Shown: positions 21,001 through 32,769, counted from the first letter of the stretch. The stretch: DNA of 64,000 bases from Oscheius dolichura (GCA_932521035.1 OW051496.1:2170001-2234000), one strand, 5' to 3'. Made by a program: numbers and translations. The notes: a model not told the origin generated them from the letters alone.

Positions 21001-22367
21001 GATAGGAATTTTATCTGTAAATGACGAAAATCTAAGAGGGGCGACTGAAAGTCCGCGGACTGTAAGAGTAAACGAAATGCCGAAACGCAGGCGGCTCACG
21101 GCGCACCTTGCGAGCTCTGTAGTGTTTTTAAGCGTTACATGGCCGTCTCTTCCGGCTATGTACTATCTAACTGTGACTCACTACTATCGTGGCGTAGACT
21201 AATACTCAGTAGAACTAATAATACGAATAAGAATAGTTTATCGGCTAGCTAGTCCATGGTCGTTCGCAGGGGTCCCCCGAGCGGGACCTGCCTCTTGGTC
21301 CGCCCCCAGGGTCGGGTGGCTAACGTAGGTCACCACTTTTTGATTATTTTTATTGATGCCCCTAGACTAAAAAATGGCAAGGATTTCAAATATTGACATG
21401 GTAAACTATGTTATTTCGATTTTTATGTCGAAAATCCATGTTTTCTTAAAAAAATAGCAGATTTTGGCACAAAATAGCGCTTTTCTCCACTAAAATCACG
21501 CCAAATCAAAATGCTTCTTGCACCACTAGACTCAGCTCGTCGAGACGGTTCTAATAAGCTATTAAAATATGGTGGTCCAATAGAAAATTAAAAAGTTAAT
21601 TTTTGCGGCATTGAAATTTTAAATGAGGAATTTGGCCCTCGAAAACACATTTTCAAGAATTTTCATTAAGATATTCATGATCTGCGTGAAAAACAGAGCA
21701 AGATAGACTAGGGTAAAATTCATTCTGAGATCCACCACCGCATTGCCCCTCGCGGGTTGCTTACAGAGACTGCATCTTAATTTTATTTGCTCAAAGCAAG
21801 CTAGTTTGGGAAATGTCTGAAGAAAAATGATGAGCACAAGCTCAAAACGTACGGCTAGATTGCACTGACTTATGACGCCACCTGATAAGAGGAAAAGAAG
21901 CTTCGCGGGTCTACTTGTGCTCGCGACCAAGGGCCGGTACCTATCGGTCTCCAGGGTCGGGCTTTATAAAGCGGGATGGGGAAAAGATCTGCTAGCTCTT
22001 GTGGGGATGATATTTAGTTAGGCTATTTAGTTTTAGCCCAGGTCAAAAACGTAACGAAAAGTTGAGGACCATGTTCAGCCTAGAGAAATATAAATTTTTT
22101 TTTTGGCTAGACTCAGTTTTCGACGCTGATTACGAATCCGCAAAGAGAAAATAGGTTTCACCGGTAACTTTTTGAGTTATAGCAACAAACAGTTTCAGCG
22201 GGTTGGGCGCGCAGCGAGTTTCGGCTAAGATATTTTAAAAATCTGACTTCCCATCGTGTTCCTCGTACACATTACCCCTTGGTGCCAATTTTCATAGAAA
22301 TCCGCAGGAAAACGGATGCGCGGCAACCTCGGAAAACCATTTTGACCTTCAATAATTCATGTTTCAG
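21001..22367. other. Repeat-rich intergenic region
   Basis: It contains agtccgcggactttcagtcgc-type sequence (about 21036) shared with 38327-38350. It also contains the uninterrupted cttcgcggg repeat (about 21900-21985). A block at 22190-22335 (aaatctgacttcccatcg...ttggtgccaattttca) is similar to the diverged repeats at 55250-55930. No gene is supported. Confidence 0.45.
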
Positions 22368-22436
22368 GGAGCCAATGACATCGGTGTGCCGGGAATCGTC
22401 GACATCATAACCCAAAAGATTGCCGACATGGCCAAG
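22368..22436 (+). CDS. Single exon-like ORF of 23 codons, gene unknown
   Basis: A tgtttcag acceptor, 23 open codons (GANDIGVPGIVDIITQKIADMAK) and a gttagg donor make a well-formed phase-0 exon, but no partner exons were found. It lies about 440 bases before the Helitron helicase. It may be a captured host exon or part of the element's missing N-terminal region. The product is not recognised. Confidence 0.35.
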
Positions 22437-22877
22437 GTTAGGGTTTTCCTCTTTCTTTTTGAAATTTTTATAACAGATTCGGGAATTTTTAAAGTTTGCG
22501 ATGAACTATGAATAGTTGAGAAGGTGATACGAAATATTATGGGCAACTTGTCTAGTTGAGGAAATTGAAAAATTTGGTCTTTTATCAATTTTCTATCTTG
22601 TTTTCTTGAAAAGAATATTATTTCTGTCAGTAGCAAATGCAATGGCCTAAATTTATATTCTGAAAAAAAAGCAAAAATCTAAACACAACTTCGATAAAAA
22701 GTTTCATTCCTTGGATTTTCGAGTTATAGACAGTCACCCTAAAATCCATCAATGGGAGAGAAGCAGAAAGTTTCGTCTGACCTTATCCGACAGTCAAACG
22801 GTATTAAACCGTTAAACATTAATCCGACAAGAAAATAACTAGGATCCGATCAAAAGATTCCCAGTTGATCCACTGAA

Positions 22878-24678
22878 ATGAAAACTGAAGGAGTTCAACT
22901 CCAAATGCCCAGGGAACTCCGGAAATTGTTCGCTTCTCTGCTGTCTTTTGTGCAAAATGCCAACGCCCAAGCCATGTGGAATGTATACAAGGATTCAATG
23001 AGTGAGGATTATACTCACAGAGGTGAGATATTCTTTAATTTTTACACTATTCTATAGGTCGTTCTGCTTTTGAGGCGCATGCGCTGACTTATTATGATCT
23101 GATGGATCAGTTGGACACGGCCGGAATTGACATTAACTCCATCATTGTCTTTGACAGTCTTCCAGCTAGGGATGCTCTCGGCGAGGACGATGCAGACATT
23201 CCGTCGGCCAAAACTTCAGAGCCGCTCTCCGTCCTGCTCAAGAAGCAGTTGTTGGAGCCGTAGTTGACAGAGGAGAGAAATTGGTGTTTGTCGATGGTCC
23301 CGGTGGTACAGGGAAAACTTTTGTTTACACATGCCTGTATAACATTCTCAAAGGTTGGTGACTTTTAATTTGTTCGGTGTAACTGTCGTTTAGGAATGGG
23401 AAAGAATGTTGCCTGTTTGGCCTGGACTGGCATTGCGGCCAATTTGCTCTGTGAAGGCAAAACTATTTGTAGCTTCTTCAAGCTCAATACGTCCGCTGAC
23501 TGCAAGAACTCGACCCTAAAGCCGAACTCCAAGGAAGGTAGAAGCCTCAAAGCTCTCGACGTCTTCGTTATCGATGAAGTCTCTATGTTGTCCTATTGGG
23601 TATTAGAAGTGATGGGCACGGTTCTCCAAGATGTCCACAACAACCAGGAGCCGTTTGGAGGAAAGACCGTCCTATTGGGCGGCGATTTTCGTCAACTTCT
23701 TCCCATTCCGCCCAAAGGAAGCGGACTTCGGCCACAGCAGACATGCCTGAAGAACAGAACAGACTCTTCAGCCGCTTCACGACCTTCAAATTGGTGGAGA
23801 ATATGAGAGTCGTTGGAAACGCTGCCGAATGGAAGGAGTTTTTGCTGAAACTTGGAGATGGCCGACTGGAACAAGTCGAGAATGGAGGAATTGAGCTGCC
23901 GATAGAGATTGTCACGTCAGGAGACCTAATCGATGATGTCTTCGAAGAAATCTACGACCAGCCCGATCACCTCAACCGGAGAGCTATACTGTGCCCGAAG
24001 AACAAGGACGTAAACCGCATCAACAACACGATTCTGGACAGGATGACGTCGGAGGAGAAGATCTACCACAGCATCGACTCCATCGACACAGACGGCCCCG
24101 TGGATGACTTGAGGTATCCTGACGAGTTTCTCCACACCCTGGAGCCGTCTGGATTCCCCCCTCATCGTCTCCGTCTCAAGGTTGCCTATATTTTCCACCT
24201 AATCGAGTCTCTTATTTCCAGCTCGGCTGTATTGTGATCCTTCTTCGAAATCTCAATGTCAGCCAGGGCCTTTGTAATGGCACAAGGTTCCAAGTTATCG
24301 GCTTTACGCGGAATTTATTAGTTTGCCGTTTTATAAACGGAGCCAAAAATGGACAGATGGTTCTGATCCCCAGGATCTCTCCTGAGTGGGAAAAGTTTGT
24401 CACTTTGCTTATTTTCTTTTCAACCAAACCTTTAGCAATTGGTATTCCGCTTTCTCGACGGCAGTTCCCAGTCAAACTGGCCTTTGCCATGTCGATCACC
24501 AAATCCCAAGGACAGTCGCTGGAGAAAGTGGGAGTATCGTTAAAGGAGCCTGTTTTTTTCTCACAGAATGCTCTATGTGGCCCTTTCCCGCTGTACCAGC
24601 ATGGACGGAGTGAGAGTGGAGACGATGCCATCCGATGGAAATAGAGCTATCAATATCGTGGAGCAAGCCGTCCTTTAA
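22878..24678 (+). mobile_element. Helitron helicase (Pif1-like), frameshifted remnant
   Basis: In order: a Helitron pre-helicase block (MPRELRKLFASLLSFV, WNVYKDSMSEDY), Walker A VDGPGGTGKTF, Walker B VIDEVSML, GGDFRQLLPI, LVENMRV, LRNLNVSQGLCNGTRF, AMSITKSQGQSLEKVG and YVALSRCTSMDGV, ending IVEQAVL. Three short introns (about 23014, 23354, 24180) are spliced at normal sites. Frame shifts occur at about 23214 (before NFRAALRPAQE), 23750 (before NRLFSRF) and 24555 (T-run). No HUH Rep endonuclease is seen upstream, so the element is non-autonomous and decayed. A GC hairpin at 24923-24941 could belong to its 3' end, but the CTRR terminus is not clear. Confidence 0.85.
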
Positions 24679-25144
24679 GTCCATTTATCCCTCATCTCTA
24701 ATTTATTGTTTTTGTAGTGTATCCTCTGACCCCCGGAAAGGGTTATTTCCAGATCCCCAGTACAGGCTTCGAGAGGTGACGGGGGCCCTCTCCGGGTGAA
24801 GGAGGGTGTTTTGTCGGGTACCATCATTTGTTTTAATGAATTGTTTTATTTCTCGACGCTATTCTCTGATCTTTTCTCTTGAAAATGAAATACTCGATCA
24901 AGGGGGGCCTCAAGGCGGGTGAGGCCCCGCGAAGCGGGGCCGAGGTCGACTTGTGGAACCATAAAACAAGAAGAAGAAGAAAAAGAAGAAGGCGGCCATT
25001 GCCATCCAGCAGGCGCCGAGCGACAACAACGGCGGCGGCGGGGGAAGTCCTTCCTCCACCGGAGCGAAATAATTCAATTTCTTCTTCTTTTTTTTAATTT
25101 TAGCCACCCAAAAAACAGCGGAAACCCTTCTTATAACCTTCTCT
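24679..25144. other. Downstream of Helitron; GC hairpin at 24923-24941
   Basis: ggccccgc-gaa-gcggggcc is a perfect 8-bp stem, followed by an (AAG)n-like stretch. A 33-base segment (cagcggaaacccttcttata and onward) at about 25118 is repeated at about 25658, flanking the family P element. No gene. Confidence 0.5.
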
Positions 25145-25616
25145 TAAAGGAACCTAAAACAACTTGGGCTTAAAAAATGCGCCTTTTTCTCCTGATCACG
25201 ATGGTATATTTATTTTTGCATATGGACGCCTGTATCACGAGAAAAATGCACATTTATGATCAAAATCTAGTCGAAAAAGCGAAAAAATGATCATGATCGT
25301 TGCAGGACCTTTATGGGGTCCCGCAACGATCATGATCACAGAAATGGAACGCATTTATGACTTTGGGATAAAACTGCAATTTTCTCGTGATTCCGACGTT
25401 CATATGCAAAAATAAACATATCTTCGTGATCAGGAGAAAACGGCCAATTTTTTAAGCCTATACTGAGTTAGTTTGCTACCTTTTTGAGAGAGAAAAGGCG
25501 GAAAACGCTACATGATTCGTAAAATACGTACAAATGACTCCGAAACGAAAAGTTGGATAGAGAATAGGCCCCATCTGGATTCAGTCGCATGGGATTCAAT
25601 AATGACTTGTTACAGT
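25145..25616 (-). mobile_element. TTAA-type fold-back element, family P
   Basis: Reverse-oriented copy of 13877-14386. It starts TTAA-aggaacctaaaac, carries the palindrome gatcatgatcgttgcagg / cccgcaacgatcatgatc and the gcatatggacgcctg and gttcatatgc arms. It runs into the ggaaaacgct and agaataggcccc block. The end is degraded and is followed by a 40-base scrap of Kelch coding sequence (about 25617-25656). Confidence 0.75.
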
Positions 25617-25656
25617 TGATTAGATAGAGTTCATCATCGAGATAAACAACATCAAC

Positions 25657-26050
25657 AGCGGAAACCCTTCTTATAACCTTCTCTTAAAAGTATGGAAATA
25701 TCTTTAATTTTAAATTTAAAAAAAAGGCAGGAGAGAAAATAAACCCCCAAAAAAATCGATATCTAGACGGATGGAAGCCCTTGTGAAACATAACAAAACA
25801 TGTCAACGATCTCTTTTTGCCTTTTTCTCTTCTAATTTTTTATTTGTTTTTGTCTTTTTGTCGCCTGTTTACTTTCGAAATTGTCTTCTTCCCCTTTTTA
25901 TATTTTTCCTTCTTATACCCGCCCCCTCGCCCCCAACTTTTCACGTGATTTTTCCTTCCTTTATGGGTTCAATTTTATATGTTGCTGAAGAAGAATAAAG
26001 TTGGTTTTTATCAACACGATTGAAGAATTCAATAGCGCCACTGAAATTTA
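25657..26050. other. Low-complexity intergenic DNA
   Basis: AT- and pyrimidine-rich with no credible coding exon. Confidence 0.4.
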
Positions 26051-26238
26051 CCAGGGAATGGCACGAACCTGTCATCAGGTCCAGAGGTGCCACCTACATC
26101 GTGTCACCGAGTTATGAGGGTCGGAAGTTTGAAAATAAGGTTGGCGTTTGGGTATTTTCCTGTAAAACCCCCTTTATTAGGCAAAAACGGCAAGTTCAAC
26201 CCCTCGTGAGCTAATAGCAAGGTCGTACCATTCCCTGG
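26051..26238 (+). repeat. Short palindromic MITE
   Basis: ccagggaatggcacga at the left is inverted as tcgtaccattccctgg at the right (188 bp). No ORF. Confidence 0.65.
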
Positions 26239-26374
26239 CTAGACAAAATGTGTATGGTTTCATCGTTCATTCCGTCTTTTTCTTTTTGTCGAGAAATACA
26301 TCTCTCCCTCTTTGCTTTTTGTTATACTCCCTCAACAAATATCCTGTCAATTTCGCTATGATCTCTCGAATTAT

Positions 26375-28596
26375 TTATTGTTTTAAATCGATCGGATAAG
26401 AAGAAAGACGATCCGCAAACTCTTGAGGAACGAGAACAGCAAACGCATAGCGACGAAAATTCGAAGGGAAAGAGGGGCCAACACGCCAATTGATTCCGTC
26501 AAATATTTGCACCTTATCAGAGTACTGGCCAATTGCAAAGATTTCTCGACCAAGAACAACTCCAACAGAAATAGAAATAGGGGAGAGTAAGGGCGACAAC
26601 TCTTTCCACTGTCCATTTTTTTCAAATGGATCCAATTCCAGAACTGTGGTGCCTTCTCTTCCATCGCGACCTCCTATTACAACCACACAATTATTTCTAT
26701 AACAAACGAGGGAATGGTCAACTCGAGGTGTTGGCATATCCGTCAGTTCAGTCCACACTCCACTCTCAGGATCGAAACATTCCACACTTTTCAAAATGAC
26801 ATAGCCATCTCCTCTTCCTCCACAAATATATATTTTCCTGTTACAGACGGCTGCAGCTGCTTCACATCTGGCATATTTCATGTCTCTAAAATCACTTATT
26901 AGCCGAAAGATAATCAAAAGATTATAGGCTCCCTTTATAAAGACAACTTACGGCATCCGTGTCCATTTATCCTCCTTCGGATCATATCGTTCCACACTTT
27001 TTAAGTATTCATCCTTTTCATTCCATCCTCCAAACACCCAAATGTATCCATTCCATTCCAAGCAACTATTCTTAATACCTCCTGGTTCCTCATTCATATC
27101 AGCCAGTTGTTTCCATTCCATATTTTTGTCCAACTTGAAGAATGCCTTGCCATGGGTAATTAGATAGAATTCATCATCGAGATAAACAACACCAGCATAT
27201 TGAATATGGTCAAGAAGTTCCATTCGTGAAACAGTCCAAGTGGATGTCCCCCGATTCCATATTGTCATCTTGGTATTATCACGATCTCCTCCCATGACCA
27301 AAATCTAAAAAAGAGTTGCCCATTTTCTTTCCTAACTCTCGAATTTTCACCTACCGTTTGGACGAATTTTGCTGCAAAGGCAATGATTTCTTTGATCGAC
27401 GGCCTATCAGAAATGTTTCTTTGCCAGCATCTTAAAAATATTTTTATAGAATTGTCCAACAAACAAAGAAAACGAAATTAGGTTAATTTTGTAGGCCTTT
27501 TCAGCCCCAAACTTCATATTTCTACACCAACCTTTTCACAAAATTCCACGAATCCTCGTTCATTTTATCAGGATCTATAGGCAGTTCTATACAATCATTT
27601 GCATCTTGTAGATGTTCCGAAGGGTACCTACTTTTATATTGTACACTGATCAAATGAAATCACCCGACTTCCGGCATATAATTTCCCATATTGTTACTCC
27701 AAACGAATAAACATCAGCCGGGGCTCCATAATTCTTTTCTGTATCAACTATTTCCGGCGCCATGTAGGGGTCGGTCTCTCTGAGACTGGAATAACAACAT
27801 TACAGGGAAAAGAAGTGTCGTTTACCCGGAAGTATAGGTATTTTTATGAGAAATATTCCTAGCCAGGCCAAAATCAGCCAGTTTTAAATGAGTTCTTGTT
27901 GCTAAAAGGATGCTAAAAACGAGTATAAATAAACAGAGAAAATGTATACTTTTTGGGCTTGACGTCTCTGTGAAGTATTCCATTTTCATGTAGATACTGT
28001 AGACCGGAACCGATTTGCTGGATCCATGGCACGATTAACTCCATGTTATATTGTTTGGAGATATCATGGATTTCTGTTGACATCCTTTAAAATGGAAATA
28101 AAAGCCGATAACCTTTATGAAGACTGCCGAGTTCCAAATATTCCATCACGTATCCGGAGTAAAGCAGCATCAAAGTTCCGTCTATGTCTTTCGTCGCTCC
28201 ATCCCAAATTACTCCGAATAACTCGACAATGTGCCGATGAGAGGCCTGAAATGGGAAACTTATGAAAGACACGAGGCGACGCGTACCGTTTTCAATATTT
28301 CGATTTCCCTTTCAGCATAGACATCCAAGTGGTTGAACACTTTCACAGCCACAGTCCTAAAAAAGAGAGATGCCTTCGAATGGAAATCCTCACCGTTTCT
28401 CTCTGGTAAATCGTGTTACATCGGATCCCTTATAAACTATACCGTATCCTCCACTATCCAGTCTTTGTAAATCTTTAAAATCATTCAATCCGTGGTAAGG
28501 CACACCTAAAAGTAATATTACTAACAGAAGAGGAAGCAGAACTCTACCATCAGGTGTGTATTTCACGGAGGAGAGAACACGTCTCAGATAGACTGT
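26375..28596 (-). CDS. Kinase-Kelch protein, intact domains; likely second half of a tandem-kinase gene
   Basis: The minus-strand exons follow the family pattern from RRVLSSVKYTPD (28596-28548) to LSSYPIDLKQ and the stop at 26375. The kinase has DSGGYGIVYKG, VAVKVF, HRDVKPKN, ADFGLARN and YMAPEIV, so it looks active. RNISDRPSIKEI ends the domain. The Kelch part (27301-26948 and 26917-26375) has FGG, VERYDPKEDKW and VECFDPESGVW repeats. The family start codon MGTVLSS is gone: the sequence before VLSSVK is replaced by TVYLRR, preceded by a TATTTCAG acceptor. This exon joins in phase 0 to the exon ending at 28719 of the upstream kinase. An alternative is a stand-alone start at the ATG at 28638 (MGAIPQQS), which ignores that acceptor. 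Confidence 0.8.
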
Positions 28597-28621
28597 CTGA
28601 AATACGATTATAATCGATTGT

Positions 28622-28675
28622 TGTGGTATGGCGCCCATACGAAAAGTTCCGGGTTCGAGCCGGGGCCTCCCCCCT
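28622..28675 (+). other. tRNA-like 3' half (B-box and T-arm)
   Basis: gttccgggttcgagccggggc forms a T-arm-like stem with a GGTTCGAGCC B-box. No matching 5' acceptor strand was found, so this is probably a SINE or tRNA pseudogene piece. It lies in the intron between the two kinase halves. Confidence 0.35.
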
Positions 28676-28718
28676 TACCAAGGGCACCTAATAACTAACA
28701 AGTAAAATGTCTACTTAC

Positions 28719-30059
28719 AAAGGTATCCCAAGTGCTTGTACTTCTATTGACTACTACAGTCTCATCGATCGGCCCCTCTTTCTCTATTACAATCTGAAAC
28801 GAGCATTATGTACATTATGATTTACATGTTGATCAAAGATATACTTAGAATTTTAATAAAGACAACACAAACCGTGGGGTCAAATGTTGGTTCGAATGCA
28901 GTGATTTCTTCAATTGACGGCCTAGTTGACGGCTCTTGCCAGCATCTAAATGGAATAATTTATTTTTCAATCAGTACACTACTAACCTTTTCACGAGACT
29001 GCATAATTCCCCTTCCATTGCAGCAGAATCTATTATCGGTTCTGTGCCAACATTTCCCTCGCTGTCCTTCTTTAAATATTCCCATGGGCGTCTAACATTC
29101 ATACGATTACTAGAATGAAATGGGCTAACTTTCTGTGGAATATTTCCCAAATCGTCACTCCAAAGGAAAATACATCGGCCCGTTCGTCGTAATTATTTGA
29201 AGTGAGTACTTCTGGCGCCCTATAGTATTGCGTACCAACATTCCTGTAAAATTAGGAGAGAAGGAGAGATAGTTACGATGTAATTCTGCCACCAGAAACA
29301 TTTCTAGCTAGTCTGAATTCTCCCAATTTCAAATGATCTCGCGCGGCTAAGAGAATGCTGAATAAATCCATATAAAATTGGAGAAAATGTTAACTTTTCT
29401 GGTTTGACATCTCTATGGATTATGTGGTTTTCATGAAGGAATTGTAATCCCGAGCCGATTTGACGGATCCATAAGATGGCTAACCCAATATTGTACGTTT
29501 TAGAGACGTCGTGGATTTCTGAGCAGTTCATTTTCAGCTAAATTGACCAACCTTTATGAAGACTGCCAAGTTCCATGTACTCCATCACGTAGCCGGAATA
29601 CTGTAGCTTTTCGTTACCTTCCTGGTCTCTAATGGCTTTCCCATCCCAAATTACTCCAAATAATTCCACAACGTTCGGATGAGAGTGCTGAAAACAGGGA
29701 AAATGACAATAGGGTGCGACTCTTTCAGGCGTTCTCGAAAAAAAATGATGTCGTACCTTTTTCAGTATCAGAATCTCCCGTTCGGAATATTCATCCGGTC
29801 GGAAAAACTCTTTTACAGCCACGGTTCTAAACAGAAACGTCTGGGATGACAAAAGCGCATACTGTTCACGTCTAACCCCGTCCTTTTCAACGGTACTGTA
29901 TCCCTTAAAAACTATACCGTATCCTCCACTATCCAGCCATTGTAAATCTTGAAAATCATTCAATCCGTGGTAAGGCACACCTAAAAGGAATACTAACAGA
30001 AGAGGAAGCAGAACTCTACCATCAGGTGTGTATTTCACGGAGGAGAGAACAGTTTCCAT
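28719..30059 (-). CDS. Pseudokinase of the kinase-Kelch family; likely first half of a tandem-kinase gene
   Basis: Exons 30059-30020, 29980-29863, 29826-29757, 29687-29552, 29518-29395, 29357-29277, 29243-29130, 29091-28987, 28945-28873 and 28793-28719 total 936 nt, an exact multiple of three. The start is METVLSSVK, so the myristoylated Gly2 of the paralogues is Glu here. It has the glycine loop DSGGYGIVFKG, VAVKEFF, HRDVKPEN and RAPEV, but the DFG motif reads GEFRLARN. Loss of the metal-binding Asp makes it a predicted pseudokinase. The last exon (IVIEKEGPIDE, ending STSTWDTF) is the start of the Kelch domain. It then stops resembling Kelch and can splice in phase to the kinase at 28596. 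Confidence 0.78.
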
Positions 30060-30425
30060 AGAGAGGCGGTTCTAATGGTCAAGGAGGGTGAAACAAATCT
30101 CTAAAAGCAAAACAGAAATTGTCAAGATGGTGAGAAATTGAGTAAAAAAGAATAAGTGCTAATAATAAGACTGGATGCTTCAATAGTTTCAAGGCAAAAA
30201 GATTACGGTATATCTTTTCCGGATCCAAGAATGCAGACTATTACAGTTAGCTAATAATTTTACGGAAGAGATTTGAGCGAAAGAGTGGTCGTCTCAACGC
30301 CAACAGCCCAAACTGATAAGAAGCAGGCGGAGAAGATGGACCTGGGAAGTGGTTAGCTGTAAAAGACAATGAGCAACTCTTTTTGTGGAGTTCAAAACGT
30401 CACGTGATTCCCTACTACTACATGG
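30060..30425 (-). repeat. Duplicated 5' flank shared with 17542-17935
   Basis: Near-identical to the upstream region of the gene at 17541. See that entry for the limits. Confidence 0.8.
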
Positions 30426-31387
30426 TGAAATAAGAAATATCAAAGAAGGGTGGACTTTATTTTCAATTTTCAAGGAATAATGGATAACCTTTTTAGTTTA
30501 AGGTGGCTTCATGGGATAAAACGTACACCATTCGATCGCCCATCCAAAATTATCCTAGAAATCGTTTTCCTTATGTGCTGAGGTCCTCGTATTTCGGAGT
30601 GACACGCTGTTTCGTTCAACATGTAAAATCGGTCGAAATGGATAATTGACCTGTAAGCTTTTGCGCATAAAAGGAAATGCGCGATAGCGTTCTGTGAAAT
30701 CTTCGTGGTGAGTCCCCACAGCACCTAGTGTCAAGAAATGTCGAAATAAAGCAATCTGTAGCTGGCCAGGGTGATATGAAACACCTATTGAAAACCACAT
30801 ATGGTTCTGGAGAATTAGGAGAGGATCATTTTGATACCAAAACCAGCTCGAAAAGTGGCAAAAATAAAAAGTTACGTAAAAAATGGAAACTTTTGTAACA
30901 GCCAGTACAAAGACAGTGAGAATTCGAAGTGGTGAGAAATTGACGGAGAAAGGCGCGCTTAGAGGAAAACACATCATCCTACGCTGGTTCATTTTTGTTT
31001 TCATGACGAATAGTCAAAAATAATGAACTCTTAACAATTTCTTCAAACGGATGCGAACTTTATCAAAGAAGTTTTCATGAAGGAAGAAGGTTAGTTTATT
31101 GCAAAACTTGGTGAATGTTTGGTTATTCAATTGATAAAAATAGGCGATCCACACAGAAAAGGGGGTAACAAGGCATGTGATAAGGTAAAACAGGCGAGGA
31201 CCACCGTTAAGAGAGGCGCACGTGAACGAGCAACAAATAACTCTTGATCACTGTTCTTCATTTAAAAAATTACATTTATTGATAAATAAATGCAGATATA
31301 AGTGATACCTGTGTAAATACACCACATTAATGACCATATCGGTCAGGGAACAAATGGTACAGAAAGATAACGGTGTCTTCTTGCTTC
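30426..31387. other. Intergenic with a family R repeat (about 30490-30720)
   Basis: cctttttagtttaaggtggcttca, ccattcgatcg and cctagaaatcgtttt match family R. No coding exon is supported. The open frame across 30555-31004 has no recognisable domain. Confidence 0.4.
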
Positions 31388-31586
31388 CTAAGCATTCCTC
31401 AATGCTTTTTCCAGAATTTCGAAAGAGTCCTGTGGGGGTCTATAACCAAAATAAGCAAAGCATTTATAGAAAATATACTTTCTAGTTATTAACTCCAATA
31501 TTATGACACCAAAGGAATAGATATCCGCCTGTTGATCATAATCATTTGACCATACTTCCGGAGCCCGATAGAAATCGGTTCCAACC
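31388..31586 (-). pseudogene. Kinase C-lobe shard, cut by a transposon
   Basis: Exon 31586-31479 reads VGTDFYRAPEVWSND then DIYSFGVIILELI. Exon 31439-31388 ends with a stop. It corresponds to the activation-segment and helix-F exons of the family, but only 55 bases upstream the Harbinger-like element begins. No N-lobe follows on its far side. Confidence 0.7.
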
Positions 31587-31643
31587 CTGAAGTCATGGAG
31601 AATATGAGGTTTTGAGGTAGAGAAGATAACACTTATCCAAAAA

Positions 31644-32759
31644 GGGGCTACTGGCAGTAGATTTCGCGCCTACAGTACGCCTGCCGACATTTTACGGGTG
31701 CGGCGGCGGCACATTACATACGATTTCTTCTATTTAATCCGTTTTTGAATCTATTTTCTTATTTTACAATAATTTTTAGTGCTATATTTATTAAAAACAT
31801 CACATCAGATATCACAGAAGCGTAGCAGTCGTTTCTTGGGCAAGCTGTAGCCTCCTTTCCTTCTTCGTTCGATTCTGAAAACAACACAACAAAATAATAA
31901 TTTTCAACAAATAAACTGACCTCAAAAATAATCCACATCGTTCTCCGAGTCGAAGATACGCTTATCCTAAAAAAGAAATATTAGAAAACATCAAGGAAAG
32001 CAAAAATAGCAAAATAATTACAAGTTCTGAACGCAAAAAAAATTTGCGCAGAGCTTCGCCTCTATTTGGGGTAATTCGACATATAAAAACACAACAGAAG
32101 CTGTAAAACAGCTTTATAATAATACGTACAAGATCTAAACAAAAGGATAATGAGTGGAAACAAACTTACTTGGATTTTCATCTAGCTTCCTGTGGAGAGC
32201 TCCAGCTGCTCAATCCACTTATTCTTTTTCTTCCTTGTGCATCTAAAAAAACATATTATCAATTAGAAACAATAGAAAATAAAATAGAAATGATAAAACA
32301 ACAAGAGAAAGCAATACAACAAATAATGAAAATGGAATAATGACGAAAAGCGCAAGCGACTTGCAATATGCTAATTAGGCTCATTTTTCATCAATTTTCT
32401 TTCTGTAACAGTTATAATATGTTGCTAACATGCTCTTGTATGTGTAAAGTAGAAGCAAAAGCAGTATGAAAATCAGAAGAAATACATCAAATTCTATTTC
32501 AGATTCGTTTGCTGCGTTGTTATTTCTTTTTTAATTCTTGTAGGGCATGTCACATGTTCAGTGATACTGCAAAAGAACCGCTATCGAATGTAGATTATTT
32601 AGCAGCAAAAATAATACAGAGAAAACGAGTACAAGCAAAGAAATAAATAAATTTGTCGGTGAAACGATTTTTTCAGAAAAAGGACGCTAACAATAAATGC
32701 TTCCCGCGAAAAAAGATAATAGACATTTTCGACCGTATTTTCTACTGCCGGTAGCTCCC
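31644..32759 (+). mobile_element. DNA transposon, PIF/Harbinger-like (tentative)
   Basis: The terminal inverted repeats are ggggctactggcagtagatt and the inverse of gggagctaccggcagtagaa. On the plus strand a coding end reads QLETIENKIEMIKQQEKAIQ and stops at 32339, a coiled coil like the C-termini of Myb/SANT-type partner proteins. On the minus strand two exons (DKRIFDSENDVDYFE, then NRTKKERRLQLAQET) join across a GT-AG intron near 31877-31922. Divergent or convergent gene pairs are typical of PIF/Harbinger, but no DDE transposase core is visible, so the class is an inference. A second copy is at 14387-14930. Confidence 0.6.
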
Positions 32760-32769
32760 TTTAAAGAGG

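Noticed and set aside
24910-25173. Open frames with poly-Glu/Lys and poly-Pro near 25000
   Set aside because: Derived from an AAG-rich simple repeat.
30555-31004. 149-codon minus-strand open frame
   Set aside because: Overlaps family R repeat, no recognisable domain, no splice support.
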